From NCBI GenBank assembly GCA_903847155.1, contig CAINCU010000067.1:1-64000 (forward strand): DNA of 64,000 nt, written 5' to 3'. The notes beneath the pieces are model-generated. The model was not told where the DNA came from. It made no database searches and worked only from the letters and a program-made list of their open reading frames with translations. A program made the translations under genes and the position numbers. Origin of the DNA: an uncultured Gallionellaceae bacterium (lineage in GTDB: Bacteria > Pseudomonadota > Gammaproteobacteria > Burkholderiales > Gallionellaceae). Of the stretch, positions 1 through 11,925 are shown one piece after another (position 1 is the first letter of the stretch; every line of letters starts with the position of its first letter).

Positions 1-7
1 TCCTCCT
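1..7 (-). promoter_or_regulatory. Possible ribosome binding site of a gene beyond the left edge
   Basis: On the minus strand the window ends with AAGAAGGAGGA, a near-perfect Shine-Dalgarno sequence. A minus-strand gene probably starts just outside the window. Its identity cannot be seen; a kdpDE regulator pair would be plausible next to kdp, but that is only a guess. Confidence 0.3.
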
Positions 8-120
8 TCTTTGGATGGACGGCATGTTATGAAAAGCGGCATAAAAACGGGGTAAATAGTGGGCCGTCCGGTATAAAAAACTTATCAAATTTCACGCCCG
101 GATTAAGGCCGACCTATATG

Positions 121-147
121 AAAAAAAGGGCACCAAATGGTGCCCTT
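121..147 (-). terminator. Rho-independent terminator of the kdp-porin unit
   Basis: On the minus strand an 8-bp GGGCACCA/TGGTGCCC stem is followed directly by a run of seven T. It lies about 40 nt past the porin stop codon, so it should end the kdp-porin transcript. Confidence 0.8.
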
Positions 148-186
148 AACGGCCTGGAGGAGACCCTGGTAACGCTCTGATTATTG

Positions 187-957
187 TTAGAACGTGCGGC
201 TCAAAGCCAACACTAAAGTGCTCTTGCCCAGTTTCGTGCCTTGCGCGTTGGTATAAAACGCACCTGCATTAGTGTTGCTCATTGCTGCGCTTACTCCATA
301 ACCAGTACCCAAATCCTTGGAGACGCTCAATTTATAATCGGCGTAGGAAGCGCCGCTATTGCCGGTACCGGCAACGGTTTGCTTGCCGTAGTGACCAACG
401 ACTGTATAGCCGGTTTCGCCGATTGGGTAATTCGCGCTCAGGTCGAAATAAGTCGATCCTTTAGAACCTGCCACTCCGAACAGGTCGCCCAAGCTATACG
501 ACAACTTGGCGGTGACGATGGAATAAGTCACAGCGCCGTAGATCTCGTTAGTGTCGGCTTTGGTTGCACCTGGAGCATAAGCGCCTGGATAGTTGTAGCG
601 CAGAAAGCCCACGTCATAAGACACGGCGCTGGCGGTGCCGCGGTAACCGGCATAAGTATCCAGTTCCAGACCCGCGTTGTATGCACCAGCCGCACCTGCA
701 CCAGTTGTGTATTCATCGCTCAACCAGCTGATGCTGGAACCCCAGGCGCCTGCATACAGGCCATTGCTACCGGCATAATCGAAGCCACCTTGGATGGCTG
801 GCTTGGCACCGGTTTGCGAAATACCGCGATACAGGTAATCGCTCACCAGACTAACGTTGGTGGAAAAAGGAGACGCATCGGCAGCCATGGCCAAACCGGG
901 CGCGCTCAATGCAGCCAGGATCAAGGTGTTCAATAATTTATTCTTCAGCATGTTCAT
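187..957 (-). CDS. TorF-family putative outer-membrane porin
   Basis: The protein has 256 residues. A signal peptide with an Ala-rich end (GLAMAADAS, cut near residue 25) is followed by alternating beta-strand-like segments and a C-terminal aromatic residue (ALSRTF), as in outer-membrane barrels. The opening NVSLVSDYLYRGISQTG is typical of the family annotated TIGR02001/TorF-like porin. The start is preceded by AGAAAGA; a second ATG lies two codons downstream. It sits 68 nt behind kdpC on the same strand with no terminator visible between them, so it is probably the last gene of the kdp transcript and may let K+ or other small solutes cross the outer membrane. That role is inferred from context; no substrate can be read from the sequence. 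Confidence 0.8.
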   Translation of the reverse strand: MNMLKNKLLNTLILAALSAPGLAMAADASPFSTNVSLVSDYLYRGISQTGAKPAIQGGFDYAGSNGLYAGAWGSSISWLSDEYTTGAGAAGAYNAGLELDTYAGYRGTASAVSYDVGFLRYNYPGAYAPGATKADTNEIYGAVTYSIVTAKLSYSLGDLFGVAGSKGSTYFDLSANYPIGETGYTVVGHYGKQTVAGTGNSGASYADYKLSVSKDLGTGYGVSAAMSNTNAGAFYTNAQGTKLGKSTLVLALSRTF

Positions 958-1025
958 TCTTTCTATTGGTTAAGGAAAACGTTTTTCAATGTCGGCGGGC
1001 ACGATTGATTGTGCCCGCTGTTCTG

Positions 1026-1598
1026 TTAGTGCATTGCATCCAGTGCCAGATTCAGTTCCAGCACATTCACCCTCGGCTCGCCCAGAATTCCGAACTGGCG
1101 ATCCTCGGTATGTTCCGCTACCAGTTTGCGCACAGAATCCGGAGTGAGGTTGCGCAGTCGCGCCACGCGAGCAAGCTGGTATTCGGCCGCTGCCGGACTG
1201 ATTTGTGGATCAAGTCCGCTGGCGGAAGCGGTCACCAGATCAACCGGAACCGGCTGCGTATTGCCCGGTTCGGCATCACGCAAGGCTTGCACGCGACCTT
1301 TCACCGCATCCATCAACGCTGGGTTGGTCGGCCCCAGATTGGAGCCGCTGGAGGCGGAGGCGTTATTGGGCATCGGGCCGGTAGCCGACGGACGACCCCA
1401 GAAATACTTGGGGTCGGAGAACGACTGGCCGATGAGGCTGGAGCCGACCGGCTTGCCGTCTTTCATAATCAGGCTGCCGTTGGCTTTGCCGGGCATGGTC
1501 ACCTGCGAGATGCCGGTCACCAGCAACGGGTAGGCAATGCCGGTCAGCAGGGTCAGCAACAGGAAACTGATTGCAGCGGGGCGGAATTCTTTAAACAT
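1026..1598 (-). CDS. kdpC: Potassium-transporting ATPase subunit C
   Basis: KdpC is the single-span accessory subunit of the KdpFABC K+ pump and stabilises the KdpA-KdpB complex and ATP binding. The 190-residue protein has one N-terminal membrane segment (about residues 10-30) followed by a periplasmic domain with the family motifs [18 protein letters not shown] and [12 protein letters not shown]. Length matches the family. AAAGGAA precedes the ATG at 6 nt. It follows kdpB by 13 nt. Confidence 0.97.
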   Translation of the reverse strand: MFKEFRPAAISFLLLTLLTGIAYPLLVTGISQVTMPGKANGSLIMKDGKPVGSSLIGQSFSDPKYFWGRPSATGPMPNNASASSGSNLGPTNPALMDAVKGRVQALRDAEPGNTQPVPVDLVTASASGLDPQISPAAAEYQLARVARLRNLTPDSVRKLVAEHTEDRQFGILGEPRVNVLELNLALDAMH

Positions 1599-1611
1599 GA
1601 TATTTCCTTTC

Positions 1612-3684
1612 TCAAACTAAATGAAAAGCGACAAGCATCATGTCGATCAACTTGATGCCGATGAACGGCACGATGATGCCGCCCAGCCCATACACCAGCA
1701 GGTTGTTGCGCAACAGCACGTTGGCTCCGATGGCGCGGTATTTCACGCCTTTGAGCGCCAGCGGCACGAGGGCGATGATGATGAGCGCGTTGAAGATCAC
1801 GGCGGACAAGATCGCGCTGGATGGCGTGGCCAGCCCCATCACATTGAGTGCACCCAGCGCCGGATACGTGGTGGCGAATGCCGCCGGGATGATGGCGAAA
1901 TATTTCGCTACATCGTTGGCGATGCTGAACGTGGTCAATGAACCGCGCGTCATCAGCATCTGCTTGCCGGTCTCCACGATCTCGATCAGCTTGGTCGGGT
2001 TGGAATCCAGATCGACCATGTTGCCCGCTTCCTTGGCGGCCTGCGTGCCGGTGTTCATCGCCACCGCGACATCAGCTTGCGCCAATGCCGGAGCGTCGTT
2101 TGTGCCGTCGCCGGTCATCGCCACCAAGCGGCCTTGCGCCTGATGTTCGCGGATCAGTTTCAGCTTGGCTTCCGGTGTGGCTTCGGCGAGGAAGTCATCG
2201 ACTCCCGCTTCGGCGGCAATGGCGGCGGCGGTAAGCTTGTTGTCGCCGGTAATCATAATGGTCTTGATACCCATGCGGCGCAGTTCGGCGAAGCGTTCTT
2301 TGATGCCGCCTTTGACGATGTCCTTGAGTTCGATCACGCCCAGCACTTTCGTTCCATCCGCCACCACCAGCGGCGTGCTGCCGCGTCGCGCAACGTTATC
2401 AACGATGACATTCACCTCGGCGGGAAAATGGCCGCCCAGACTGGTGACATGATCGCGGATAGAATCCGCCGCACCTTTGCGGATTTGACGCTCGCCGATG
2501 TTGACACCGCTCATGCGCGTCTGCGCACTGAATGGCACAAAGGTCGCGCCCAGCTCATGAATATTACGTTCGCGCAGGCCGAATTTTTCCTTGGCCAGCA
2601 CCACGATACTGCGGCCTTCCGGCGTTTCATCGGCCAGCGAAGCAAGCTGCGCTGCGTCGGCCAGTTCTGCTTCAGTCACGTGACTTGCATGGAGAAAATT
2701 GCTGGCCTGACGATTGCCCAAGGTGATGGTGCCGGTCTTGTCCAGCAGCAACACGTCCACATCGCCTGCCGCTTCCACCGCGCGACCGCTGGTTGCGATC
2801 ACGTTCTTCTGCAACATGCGCCCCATGCCCGCTACGCCGATGGCGGACAGCAAGCCGCCGATGGTGGTGGGAATCAAACACACCAGCAGCGCCACCAGCA
2901 CGGTGATGCTGACCGGTTGCCCTGCACCGGAAGTTTCGACGCTGTAGATGGAGAATGGCAACAGCGTGACGATGACGAACAGGAAGATCAGCGTCATTGC
3001 CACCAACAGAATGGTGAGCGCGATCTCGTTCGGCGTCTTCTGGCGCTTGGCACCTTCCACCATGGCGATCATGCGGTCGAGGAAAGTCTCGCCCGGATTG
3101 GTAGTGATGCGCACCACCAGCCAGTCGGACAACACCCGCGTACCGCCAGTCACTGAGCTAAAGTCGCCGCCGGATTGGCGGATCACCGGCGCGCTTTCGC
3201 CGGTGATGGCGCTTTCGTCCACCGAGGCCACGCCTTCGACCACTTCGCCGTCGCCGGGTATGAAATCGCCCGCCTCAACCAGCACCACGTCGTCTTTGCG
3301 TAAACTCGAACCGTCAGCCAGAACGAACTTCTCGCCGTATTGAGGACGCGTCAGTTTCTTGGCTTGTATGTCACGCTTTGCGCTACGCATGGCATTGGCC
3401 TGCGCGCGGCTGCGACCTTCGGCCACCGCTTCGGCGAAGTTGGCAAACAGCACGGTGAACCACAGCCACAGTGTGATCGCCAGAATGAAGCCGGACGGCG
3501 CTTCGCCTTGTCCGAACAGTGCCTGGAAAAACAGCGCCGTAGTCAGCACGCTGCCCACCCACACCACGAACATCACCGGGTTCTTCATTTGCTGGCGCGG
3601 ACTCAATTTCTTGAATGAGTCCACGATGGCCTGTTTGACGATTTCGCGTTCAAACAGGGAAAATGGAATTGCTTTGGTTGTCAT
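1612..3684 (-). CDS. kdpB: Potassium-transporting P-type ATPase subunit B
   Basis: KdpB is the catalytic P-type ATPase of the high-affinity K+ uptake complex in the inner membrane. Visible are the actuator motif TGESAPV (about residue 160), the phosphorylation motif DKTGT (about 313), the nucleotide-domain TGDNKLTAA, and the hinge [15 protein letters not shown], with paired membrane helices at both ends. The ORF track starts at 3705, but AAGGAG lies 6-7 nt before the ATG at 3684, giving [12 protein letters not shown] and 690 residues, the usual length. The gene lies 10 nt after kdpA. Confidence 0.98.
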   Translation of the reverse strand: MTTKAIPFSLFEREIVKQAIVDSFKKLSPRQQMKNPVMFVVWVGSVLTTALFFQALFGQGEAPSGFILAITLWLWFTVLFANFAEAVAEGRSRAQANAMRSAKRDIQAKKLTRPQYGEKFVLADGSSLRKDDVVLVEAGDFIPGDGEVVEGVASVDESAITGESAPVIRQSGGDFSSVTGGTRVLSDWLVVRITTNPGETFLDRMIAMVEGAKRQKTPNEIALTILLVAMTLIFLFVIVTLLPFSIYSVETSGAGQPVSITVLVALLVCLIPTTIGGLLSAIGVAGMGRMLQKNVIATSGRAVEAAGDVDVLLLDKTGTITLGNRQASNFLHASHVTEAELADAAQLASLADETPEGRSIVVLAKEKFGLRERNIHELGATFVPFSAQTRMSGVNIGERQIRKGAADSIRDHVTSLGGHFPAEVNVIVDNVARRGSTPLVVADGTKVLGVIELKDIVKGGIKERFAELRRMGIKTIMITGDNKLTAAAIAAEAGVDDFLAEATPEAKLKLIREHQAQGRLVAMTGDGTNDAPALAQADVAVAMNTGTQAAKEAGNMVDLDSNPTKLIEIVETGKQMLMTRGSLTTFSIANDVAKYFAIIPAAFATTYPALGALNVMGLATPSSAILSAVIFNALIIIALVPLALKGVKYRAIGANVLLRNNLLVYGLGGIIVPFIGIKLIDMMLVAFHLV

Positions 3685-3694
3685 GTAAATCTCC

Positions 3695-5499
<1,805 letters not shown>

Positions 5500-5503
<4 letters not shown>

Positions 5504-5589
5504 GAGAATAGCTCCGGTTTAAGTAAGGCAATAACGAGATACACCATCAGCAGCAATGCGGCGATGGCACCTATAATGTAGAAGGTCAT
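5500..5589 (-). CDS. kdpF: Potassium-transporting ATPase small subunit F
   Basis: This 29-codon ORF is absent from the ORF track. It encodes MTFYIIGAIAALLLMVYLVIALLKPELFS, one membrane helix followed by the KPE(L/R)F end that is characteristic of KdpF. KdpF stabilises the KdpABC complex. It overlaps kdpA by ATGA and is itself overlapped by the stop codon of a preceding small ORF. Identification rests on sequence motif plus position. Confidence 0.93.
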
Positions 5590-5678
5590 GGTTTACTCCT
5601 CAGTTTTTCGATGCCGCGTATCAGCAACTCGCTCAGGCCGAAGATGGCCGGAATCAACAACAAATAAAGCCAGTCCAT
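5586..5678 (-). CDS. Uncharacterised 30-residue membrane protein, first ORF of the kdp operon
   Basis: A short ORF starts behind a strong AAGGAG Shine-Dalgarno (7 nt spacing) and ends in an ATGA overlap with kdpF. The product MDWLYLLLIPAIFGLSELLIRGIEKLRSKP has one hydrophobic helix with a kink proline and a basic C-terminus, so N-out/C-in topology is expected. It is the first translated ORF of the kdp transcript. Its position suggests an extra single-span accessory of the pump or a translational leader for kdpF. I do not recognise a named family. The combination of a good RBS and coupled stop makes real translation likely. Confidence 0.7.
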   Translation of the reverse strand: MDWLYLLLIPAIFGLSELLIRGIEKLRSKP

Positions 5679-5736
5679 TAGAATTCTCCTTGTGAAAACT
5701 ACAGGGTGAGCATGGTAGGAAGTTGCACATCAAAAC

Positions 5737-5797
5737 GGTGTAAAGACTAAACCCGCAGGTGTAAAAATGTCGTAAAGATTTTGAATCAAGCGTAAAG
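5737..5797 (-). promoter_or_regulatory. Repeated GTAAA sites before kdp, candidate KdpE-type operator
   Basis: Read on the plus strand, GTAAA occurs at 5740, 5761, 5772 and 5792, twice within GGTGTAAA. The steps of 21, 11 and 20 bp put all four on nearly the same face of the helix. On the kdp strand they read TTTACACC and TTTACG, resembling the TTTACA half-site of the E. coli KdpE box. They lie 60-120 bp before the first kdp ORF and about 100-160 bp before kup, so either promoter could be the target. Confidence 0.45.
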
Positions 5798-5896
5798 TGC
5801 CGCCCCATTCTTGCGCCGTGGAAGATGAGTGTGGCGGCATGAGTGTTTGGAATTAAAGAATCAACATAGACTTGAACCTTGGATAGAGTGCACAAC

Positions 5897-7765
5897 ATGG
5901 ATCAAACGAAAAAAGCCAGTACCGGCGTATTAGCTCTGGCCGCGCTTGGCGTGGTGTATGGCGACATCGGTACCAGTCCGCTGTATGCCTTCAAGGAAGC
6001 CTTTGTTGGCGCGCATGGATTGGCGCCTACCGAGCCGAATGTACTGGCGACGCTATCCGCCCTGTTCTGGGCGATGATGCTCATCATCTCGATCAAATAT
6101 GTGTGGGTGATGCTGCGCTTCGACAACGAAGGTGAGGGTGGCGTGCTGGCTTTGACCGCGTTGGCAAATCGTACTGTCAAAGACGCATCCAAATGGAAGA
6201 AGCTGATCGTTACGGCAGGCATTTTCGCCGCTGCCTTATTCTACGGCGATGCGCTGATCACTCCGGCCATTTCCGTGCTTTCTGCCGTGGAAGGTATCAG
6301 TGTCGCCACACCCGCTTTCGAGCAATTCATCATTCCGATCACCGTCGGCGTGCTTGCCGGATTGTTCTTCTTTCAGCGCCACGGCACGGGCAGCATGGGC
6401 AAGCTGTTCGGCCCGATCACCTTGTTGTGGTTCGTCGCATTGGCCGTGCTCGGTGCAATCAGCATCGCGCAAAATCCGCTGGTGTTGCAGGCAATCAATC
6501 CGCTATATGCCGTGCGTTTCGCTATAGAACATCCGGCGGGCATGTTCATGCTGTTGTCGGCGGTTTTTCTGGCGCTCACCGGCGGCGAAGCGCTGTATGC
6601 CGACATGGGACATTTCGGTGCCAGACCGGTACGTCTGGCTTGGTATGTGCTCGTGTGTCCGTCGTTGCTCATCAATTATTTCGGGCAAGGCGCGCTGGTG
6701 CTGCGCTCGGCGGACGCGATCCAGAATCCGTTCTATCTGCTGGCCCCCGATTGGTTCATGTTGCCGCTGGTCGCACTGGCCACCGCCGCCACCGTGATCG
6801 CTTCGCAAGCCACTATTACCGGCGCCTATTCGATGACGCTGCAGGCCATGCGCATGGGCTATCTGCCACGTCTGTACATTCAGCACACCTCCGATTCGCA
6901 ACGCGGACAAATCTACATTCCAGCGGTGAACTGGATGATGATGATCGGCGTGATTATTCTGGTATTCCAGTTCGGTTCATCCGGTGCGCTGGCTGCGGCC
7001 TATGGCATCGCCGTCTCCGGCACCATGATCATCACCACCTTACTCACCTTCTTCGTGGCACTTACGCTGCCGGGCCGGATACGCACATTCCTGTTGCCCG
7101 CATTATTGATGTTCGTGCTGCTGGAATTGATGTTCTTTGCCTCCAACTTGACCAAGGTTTTTCACGGCGGCTGGATGCCGCTGCTGTTCGGCTTGTTCCT
7201 GTTCCTGCTGCTTTCCACCTGGAAAAAAGGTAGCACTTTGATCGCCAAGCAACGGCGCAAACTGGATATTCCGATGGAGGCGTTTGTTTCCAGCACGCAT
7301 CCCGACATACCGCGCGTTAGCGGCACCGCGATCTATCTGACCGCAGACCCCAGCTACGTCCCCAGCGCGCTGTTCCACAATCTCAAACACTTCAAAGTGC
7401 TGCACGAACAGACGCTGTTCCTGCATGTGGTCACCGCTGACGTGCCGTACATTGAGGCCGATGACCGCATGGAAGTAAGACGGATCGCTCCGGGCATGTA
7501 TGACATTGCCCTGCATTTCGGCTTCCGCCAGGAAGTGGACATCCCGTTCGCATTGAAGGGATTGGCAACGCGCGGCGTGAAACTCGAAGCGATGAATACT
7601 ACCTACTTCATCGCCCGCTCCAACATCGCCGACGGCCCCGGCGGCATGCCCGCCTGGCGCTGCGCGCTGTTCTCATGGATGACCCGCCAATCGGAAGGTG
7701 CAGCCAGCTTCTTCAATCTGCCCGCCAATCAGGTGGTCGAGCTTGGCACCAAGGTGATGCTGTAA
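5897..7765 (+). CDS. kup: Kup-type potassium uptake protein
   Basis: Kup is a K+/H+ symporter of the inner membrane with lower affinity than Kdp. The family opening LAALGVVYGDIGTSPLYAFKEAF is present, followed by about twelve membrane segments to near residue 440 and a soluble C-terminal domain. The ORF track begins at a TTG (5879); the ATG at 5897 gives MDQTKK and 622 residues, the same length as E. coli Kup, and is preferred although the RBS is weak. It is divergent from the kdp operon. Confidence 0.96.
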   Translation: MDQTKKASTGVLALAALGVVYGDIGTSPLYAFKEAFVGAHGLAPTEPNVLATLSALFWAMMLIISIKYVWVMLRFDNEGEGGVLALTALANRTVKDASKWKKLIVTAGIFAAALFYGDALITPAISVLSAVEGISVATPAFEQFIIPITVGVLAGLFFFQRHGTGSMGKLFGPITLLWFVALAVLGAISIAQNPLVLQAINPLYAVRFAIEHPAGMFMLLSAVFLALTGGEALYADMGHFGARPVRLAWYVLVCPSLLINYFGQGALVLRSADAIQNPFYLLAPDWFMLPLVALATAATVIASQATITGAYSMTLQAMRMGYLPRLYIQHTSDSQRGQIYIPAVNWMMMIGVIILVFQFGSSGALAAAYGIAVSGTMIITTLLTFFVALTLPGRIRTFLLPALLMFVLLELMFFASNLTKVFHGGWMPLLFGLFLFLLLSTWKKGSTLIAKQRRKLDIPMEAFVSSTHPDIPRVSGTAIYLTADPSYVPSALFHNLKHFKVLHEQTLFLHVVTADVPYIEADDRMEVRRIAPGMYDIALHFGFRQEVDIPFALKGLATRGVKLEAMNTTYFIARSNIADGPGGMPAWRCALFSWMTRQSEGAASFFNLPANQVVELGTKVML

Positions 7766-7805
7766 GCACCTGCCTGGAATATTGTGCGCATTTGAAAACG
7801 TCCAT

Positions 7806-7914
7806 TGCCCGCAAAACAATACCCACAGGGTACAAGTACCTCTGCGGGTAAACACGGCAATCTCCACCAAGCACATGGAACAGATTGCCTATTGACGGCC
7901 ACCTTCACGAGGTC
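7806..7914. repeat. Dispersed 3'-end palindromic repeat, copy 1
   Basis: Starts 40 nt after the kup stop codon. It contains the core GCCTATTGACGG preceded by TACCCACAGGGTACAAG and GGTAAACACGG blocks that recur at about 15.24 kb. Related copies lie at 15239, 25594, 31368, 38042 and 55697. Confidence 0.7.
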
Positions 7915-8032
7915 GTGCTTTGAAATTCACACCCACTTCGCGAGGCGGGTTATATACATATCGCCCGTCTGCGGTTGAAGCTGCTCCTGTTTCAGCGGAT
8001 AATCCGCGCCTCTCTGGAAGCGAATAATTCAA

Positions 8033-8608
8033 ATGACAGAATATCTGCTTATCCTCGTCAGCACAGTGTTGGTGAACAACATCGTGATGGTGAAGATTCT
8101 CGGACTGTGCCCTTTTATGGGCGTGTCCAAAAAATTGGAAGCCGCCATCGGTATGGGTGTGGCGACGACCTTCGTATTGACGCTGGGTTCGGGTGCCAGT
8201 TATCTGATCCAGCACTATGTGCTCGGTGCCGATCTGGCTTACCTCACCACGCTGTCGTTCATCGTGGTCATCGCGGGTATCGTGCAGTTCACCGAGATGG
8301 CGATCAAGAAGACCAGCCCCGATCTTTATCAGATTCTTGGCATCTATCTGCCGCTGATCACCACCAATTGCGCGGTGCTGGGCATTCCGCTGCTCAATGT
8401 GCAAGCCAAGCATGACTTCATCGAGTCACTACTGTTCGGCTTCGGAGGCGCAATGGGCTTTACGCTAGTGATGGTGTTGTTCGCCGGCATCCGCGAACGA
8501 CTGGAAGGCGCGGACGTTCCCGGCATCTTCAAAGGTTCGGCCATTGCCATGGTCACTGCGGGATTGATGAGTCTGTCGTTCATGGGATTCTCGGGTCTGG
8601 TGAAATGA
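8033..8608 (+). CDS. rnfA: Rnf electron transport complex subunit A
   Basis: RnfA (RsxA) is an integral membrane subunit of the Rnf complex, which couples electron transfer between ferredoxin and NAD+ to Na+ or H+ movement. The 191-residue protein begins [34 protein letters not shown] and contains [11 protein letters not shown]; in Rnf structures these conserved cysteines of RnfA and RnfE hold an intramembrane Fe-S centre. About six membrane helices are visible. It is the first gene of rnfABCDGE-nth, with the next start overlapping its stop (ATGA). Confidence 0.97.
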   Translation: MTEYLLILVSTVLVNNIVMVKILGLCPFMGVSKKLEAAIGMGVATTFVLTLGSGASYLIQHYVLGADLAYLTTLSFIVVIAGIVQFTEMAIKKTSPDLYQILGIYLPLITTNCAVLGIPLLNVQAKHDFIESLLFGFGGAMGFTLVMVLFAGIRERLEGADVPGIFKGSAIAMVTAGLMSLSFMGFSGLVK

Positions 8609-9159
8609 TTGCTGCGTTGCTGGTGATGATCGGCATTTCCTTGCTGCTCGGCGCAGTGCTGGGATTTTCCGCGATCAAATTCCACGTCGAAGGCAATCCG
8701 CTGGTGGAGAAGATCGACGCGGTGCTGCCGCAGACACAATGCGGCCAGTGCGGCTACCCCGGCTGCAAGCCTTACGCCGAGGCCATCGCCAAGGGTGAGG
8801 CCGACATCAACTTGTGTCCGCCCGGCGGCGAGGAAGGCATACGCAAGCTGGCCGAATTGCTGGGTGTGGATTTCAAACCGTTCGGCGAAGGTGCCGGGCC
8901 CAAAGCAAAATCAGTGGCATTCATCGACGAGAATATTTGCATCGGTTGCACGCTGTGTTTGCAAGCGTGTCCTGTGGATGCCATTGTCGGCGCGGCGAAG
9001 CAAATGCACACCATTATCGCCTCCGAATGCACGGGCTGTGAATTGTGCCTCGCGCCCTGTCCGGTGGATTGCATCAGCATGCACACTATTCCCCAATACA
9101 TCGGCAACTGGAAATGGCAGTATCCGACCCATTCCATCGTCCAGGTCACAGCACGATGA
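8605..9159 (+). CDS. rnfB: Rnf electron transport complex subunit B
   Basis: RnfB is the ferredoxin-like entry subunit. An N-terminal membrane anchor (residues 1-25) is followed by the Fe-S domain [15 protein letters not shown]...NLCPPGG and two ferredoxin clusters, [15 protein letters not shown] and [15 protein letters not shown]. At 184 residues it is of the short proteobacterial type, without the extra C-terminal clusters found in acetogen RnfB. Its start overlaps rnfA and its stop overlaps rnfC, both by ATGA. Confidence 0.97.
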   Translation: MIAALLVMIGISLLLGAVLGFSAIKFHVEGNPLVEKIDAVLPQTQCGQCGYPGCKPYAEAIAKGEADINLCPPGGEEGIRKLAELLGVDFKPFGEGAGPKAKSVAFIDENICIGCTLCLQACPVDAIVGAAKQMHTIIASECTGCELCLAPCPVDCISMHTIPQYIGNWKWQYPTHSIVQVTAR

Positions 9160-10880
9160 GACAGCTTTTCAAATTCCACGGCGGCGTGCATGCCGAAACG
9201 CATAAAGCCGAATCGACACGCACACCGATCGCCCAGTGCGCAATCCCAAGCAAGCTGGTGATCCCATTGCATCAACACGTGGGCAACCGTGCCGTGCCTA
9301 CAGTGCAAGTTGGCGAGCGCGTGCTCAAAGGGCAGATCATCGGCAGGCCGGAAGGCCGCCTGTCCAGCGCGGTGCATGCCTCCACTTCGGGCACGGTGAG
9401 CGCCATCGACATGCAGACCGTCGCGCATTTTTCCGGTCTGCCCGATTTGTGCGTGACCATCATCCCCGACGGCAACGACGAATGGATCCCGCACAGCGGT
9501 GTGGATTACAAACAAACGCCGCATACCGAATTGCGCCATCGTTTGCGCGAGGCGGGCATTGTCGGCTTGGGCGGCGCGGTGTTCCCCAGCGACATGAAGT
9601 CGTATTCCAACAAACACAAAATCAAGACGCTGGTGCTAAACGGCGCGGAGTGCGAGCCGTACATTACCTGCGACGATCTGCTGATGCGAGAACGCGCTGC
9701 CGACATCCTGCACGGTGCGGAAGTTTTGCGCGAATTACTGTATGCGGAAGAAGTGCTGATCGGCATTGAGGACAATAAGCCCGAAGCCATCGCCGCTATG
9801 CAGCAGGCGGTCAACGACGACCGGCATGCACGCATGGAAGTAATCGCCGTGCCTACCTTGTATCCGGGCGGCGGTGCCAAGCAACTTATCCGCGTGCTCA
9901 CCGGCATTGAAGTCGCGGCAGGCGTGCGTTCCACCGAAATGGGCGTGCAGTGCTTCAACGTGGCCACCGCGTGGTGCGCATGGCGCGCGATCACCTACGG
10001 CGAGCCGCTGCTGGCGCGCATCGTCACCGTCACCGGCAACGTGGAACGCGCGCAGAATTACGAAGTGCTGCTCGGCACACCGGTGGATGAACTGGTGGTG
10101 CAAGCGGGCAGCAAGCCTGACACCTACAAGCACATCATGGGCGGCCCAATGATGGGCGTGGATTTACCGTCCGGTGCGGTGGGCGTGACCAAGGCCACCA
10201 ACTGCATCATCGAAGCCTCGCCTGCAATGTTCCCGCCGCCGCAACCCGCCATGCCGTGCATCCGCTGCGCGCGTTGCGCCGATGTGTGCCCCGCCGAGCT
10301 GCAACCGCAGGATCTGTACTGGTTCGCCAAATCAGACAATTTCGGCAAGACGCAGGAGTTCAGTCTGTTCGATTGCATCGAATGCGGCGCTTGTGCCTAT
10401 GTGTGTCCCAGCCATATTCCGCTGGTACAGTATTATCGTTACGCCAAAAACGAAATCTGGCAACGCGAAAAAGAGCAACAGGCAGCCGAGCTTGCGCGCG
10501 AACGCCACGAGTATCGCCAATTCCGCATTGAGCGCGAGAAGCAGGAAAAGGCCGAACGTCTGGCGCAGAAAGAGAAAGCCGCGTTGGCTGCGAAACCGCC
10601 AGCAGCCACGCCTCTGCCGGTTGCTGCCGATCAGAATGCCGACCCGAACAACACTTTGCAAATGCGTGTTGATACCGACATCGCCCGCTCCAACATGCAG
10701 ATGCGCATCGATGCCGCTACGGCGCGCGCCAAAGAGCAGGCTGCCGCCGCGCAACCGAAGAACACCGTCGCGCTGACACCGCAACAGCAGGCCGAGATCG
10801 CCGAGATCGAAGCTCGCCGCGCCAAATTTCACGCGAACGCGTCACATTCCGGCGCAGACGACGAGTCGTCGAAACAATAA
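9156..10880 (+). CDS. rnfC: Rnf electron transport complex subunit C
   Basis: RnfC is the peripheral subunit that binds NADH and FMN, related to the 51-kDa subunit of complex I. The ORF track extends to 9045, but the ATG at 9156 overlaps the rnfB stop and gives the normal opening [12 protein letters not shown] (574 residues). The body contains [26 protein letters not shown] and GGGAKQLI, then two Fe-S motifs, [14 protein letters not shown] and [14 protein letters not shown]. The last 120 or so residues are a charged Gln/Ala-rich tail with a repeated [13 protein letters not shown] / [13 protein letters not shown] unit, variable in this family. Confidence 0.96.
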   Translation: MRQLFKFHGGVHAETHKAESTRTPIAQCAIPSKLVIPLHQHVGNRAVPTVQVGERVLKGQIIGRPEGRLSSAVHASTSGTVSAIDMQTVAHFSGLPDLCVTIIPDGNDEWIPHSGVDYKQTPHTELRHRLREAGIVGLGGAVFPSDMKSYSNKHKIKTLVLNGAECEPYITCDDLLMRERAADILHGAEVLRELLYAEEVLIGIEDNKPEAIAAMQQAVNDDRHARMEVIAVPTLYPGGGAKQLIRVLTGIEVAAGVRSTEMGVQCFNVATAWCAWRAITYGEPLLARIVTVTGNVERAQNYEVLLGTPVDELVVQAGSKPDTYKHIMGGPMMGVDLPSGAVGVTKATNCIIEASPAMFPPPQPAMPCIRCARCADVCPAELQPQDLYWFAKSDNFGKTQEFSLFDCIECGACAYVCPSHIPLVQYYRYAKNEIWQREKEQQAAELARERHEYRQFRIEREKQEKAERLAQKEKAALAAKPPAATPLPVAADQNADPNNTLQMRVDTDIARSNMQMRIDAATARAKEQAAAAQPKNTVALTPQQQAEIAEIEARRAKFHANASHSGADDESSKQ

Positions 10881-10896
10881 TCAGGACAACCAAACC

Positions 10897-11925
10897 ATGT
10901 GGTCATCGCCCTTCATCACCACCCCCACCACCGTCAGCCAGATCATGCTGCGCGTGCTGATCGCGCTGTTTCCCGGCATCGCGCTGTACGTGTGGTATTT
11001 TGGCCCGGCGATTCTGGTGTCGATCACATTGGCTTCGATCACCGCTCTGGCGTGCGAAGCGGCGATGCTCAAACTACGCAACCGTCCGCTCAAGCCTTTT
11101 CTGTCCGACAACAGCGCGCTGATTACCGGCTGGTTGCTGGCGCTGTCCATTCCGTCGCTGGCACCGTGGTGGCTGGTGGTGGTCGGCACGGCCTTCGGTA
11201 TCGTGGTCGCCAAGCATCTGTACGGCGGTCTGGGCAACAATCCGTTCAATCCGGCGATGATCGGTTATGCCGTCCTCATCATTTCTTTCCCGATGCATAT
11301 GACGCACTGGATTTCCCCGCATGGGCTGGGCGGCATCGAGTTGTCGTTCGCCGAGCAATTGAACTACATCTTCAGCGGCGTGTTGCCTGGCGGTTCGACG
11401 CTGGATGCGCTGACCACAGCCACGCCGCTGGATACGCTGAAGACGCAACTGCATCTCGGCCTACCGGTGGATGCGATACGCGAGATGCCGATCTTCGGTT
11501 ACCTCGGGGGCAAGGGCGGCGAGATGGTCGCCATCGGCTTTGTCATCGGCGGCGGCTATCTGCTGCTGACGCGCGTCATCAATTGGGTCATCCCTGCCAC
11601 GTATCTCGGCACGCTGTTCGCCATCGCTGCCATCTTCCATCTGGCCGATCCTGTGCACTATGTAGCGCCGCTGTTTCACTGGTTCTCGGGCGCTGCAATG
11701 CTGGGTGCGTTCTTCATCTATACAGATCCTATCGGCAGCCCCAACTCGCATAAAGGCCAGGTGATCTATGCCGCCGGCGCGGCACTACTCACCTACCTGA
11801 TCCGAACTTTCGGCGGCTTCCCCGATGGCGTGGCATTCGCCGCGCTGTTGATGAACATCTGCGTGCCGCTGATCGACGCTTACACCCAGCCCAAAGTGTT
11901 CGGCAAGAAGGGAGGCGGCAAATGA
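10897..11925 (+). CDS. rnfD: Rnf electron transport complex subunit D
   Basis: RnfD is a membrane subunit with covalently bound FMN, homologous to NqrB. The 342-residue protein has about nine to ten membrane segments, the conserved SDNSALITGWLLALSIP and GGLGNNPFNPAMIGYA stretches, and TTATPLDTLK, where the threonine expected to carry FMN lies. DPIGSPNSHKGQ near residue 275 is also family-typical. It follows rnfC by 16 nt and overlaps rnfG by ATGA. Confidence 0.96.
   Translation: MWSSPFITTPTTVSQIMLRVLIALFPGIALYVWYFGPAILVSITLASITALACEAAMLKLRNRPLKPFLSDNSALITGWLLALSIPSLAPWWLVVVGTAFGIVVAKHLYGGLGNNPFNPAMIGYAVLIISFPMHMTHWISPHGLGGIELSFAEQLNYIFSGVLPGGSTLDALTTATPLDTLKTQLHLGLPVDAIREMPIFGYLGGKGGEMVAIGFVIGGGYLLLTRVINWVIPATYLGTLFAIAAIFHLADPVHYVAPLFHWFSGAAMLGAFFIYTDPIGSPNSHKGQVIYAAGAALLTYLIRTFGGFPDGVAFAALLMNICVPLIDAYTQPKVFGKKGGGK

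Noticed and set aside
241-936. Plus-strand ORF opposite the porin gene
   Set aside because: Shadow frame; the minus-strand product has a signal peptide and porin features, and this one has none.
5593-5898. 101-residue minus-strand ORF covering the kdp/kup spacer
   Set aside because: It crosses the repeated operator-like sites and the first small kdp ORF in another frame, and has no ribosome site or motif.
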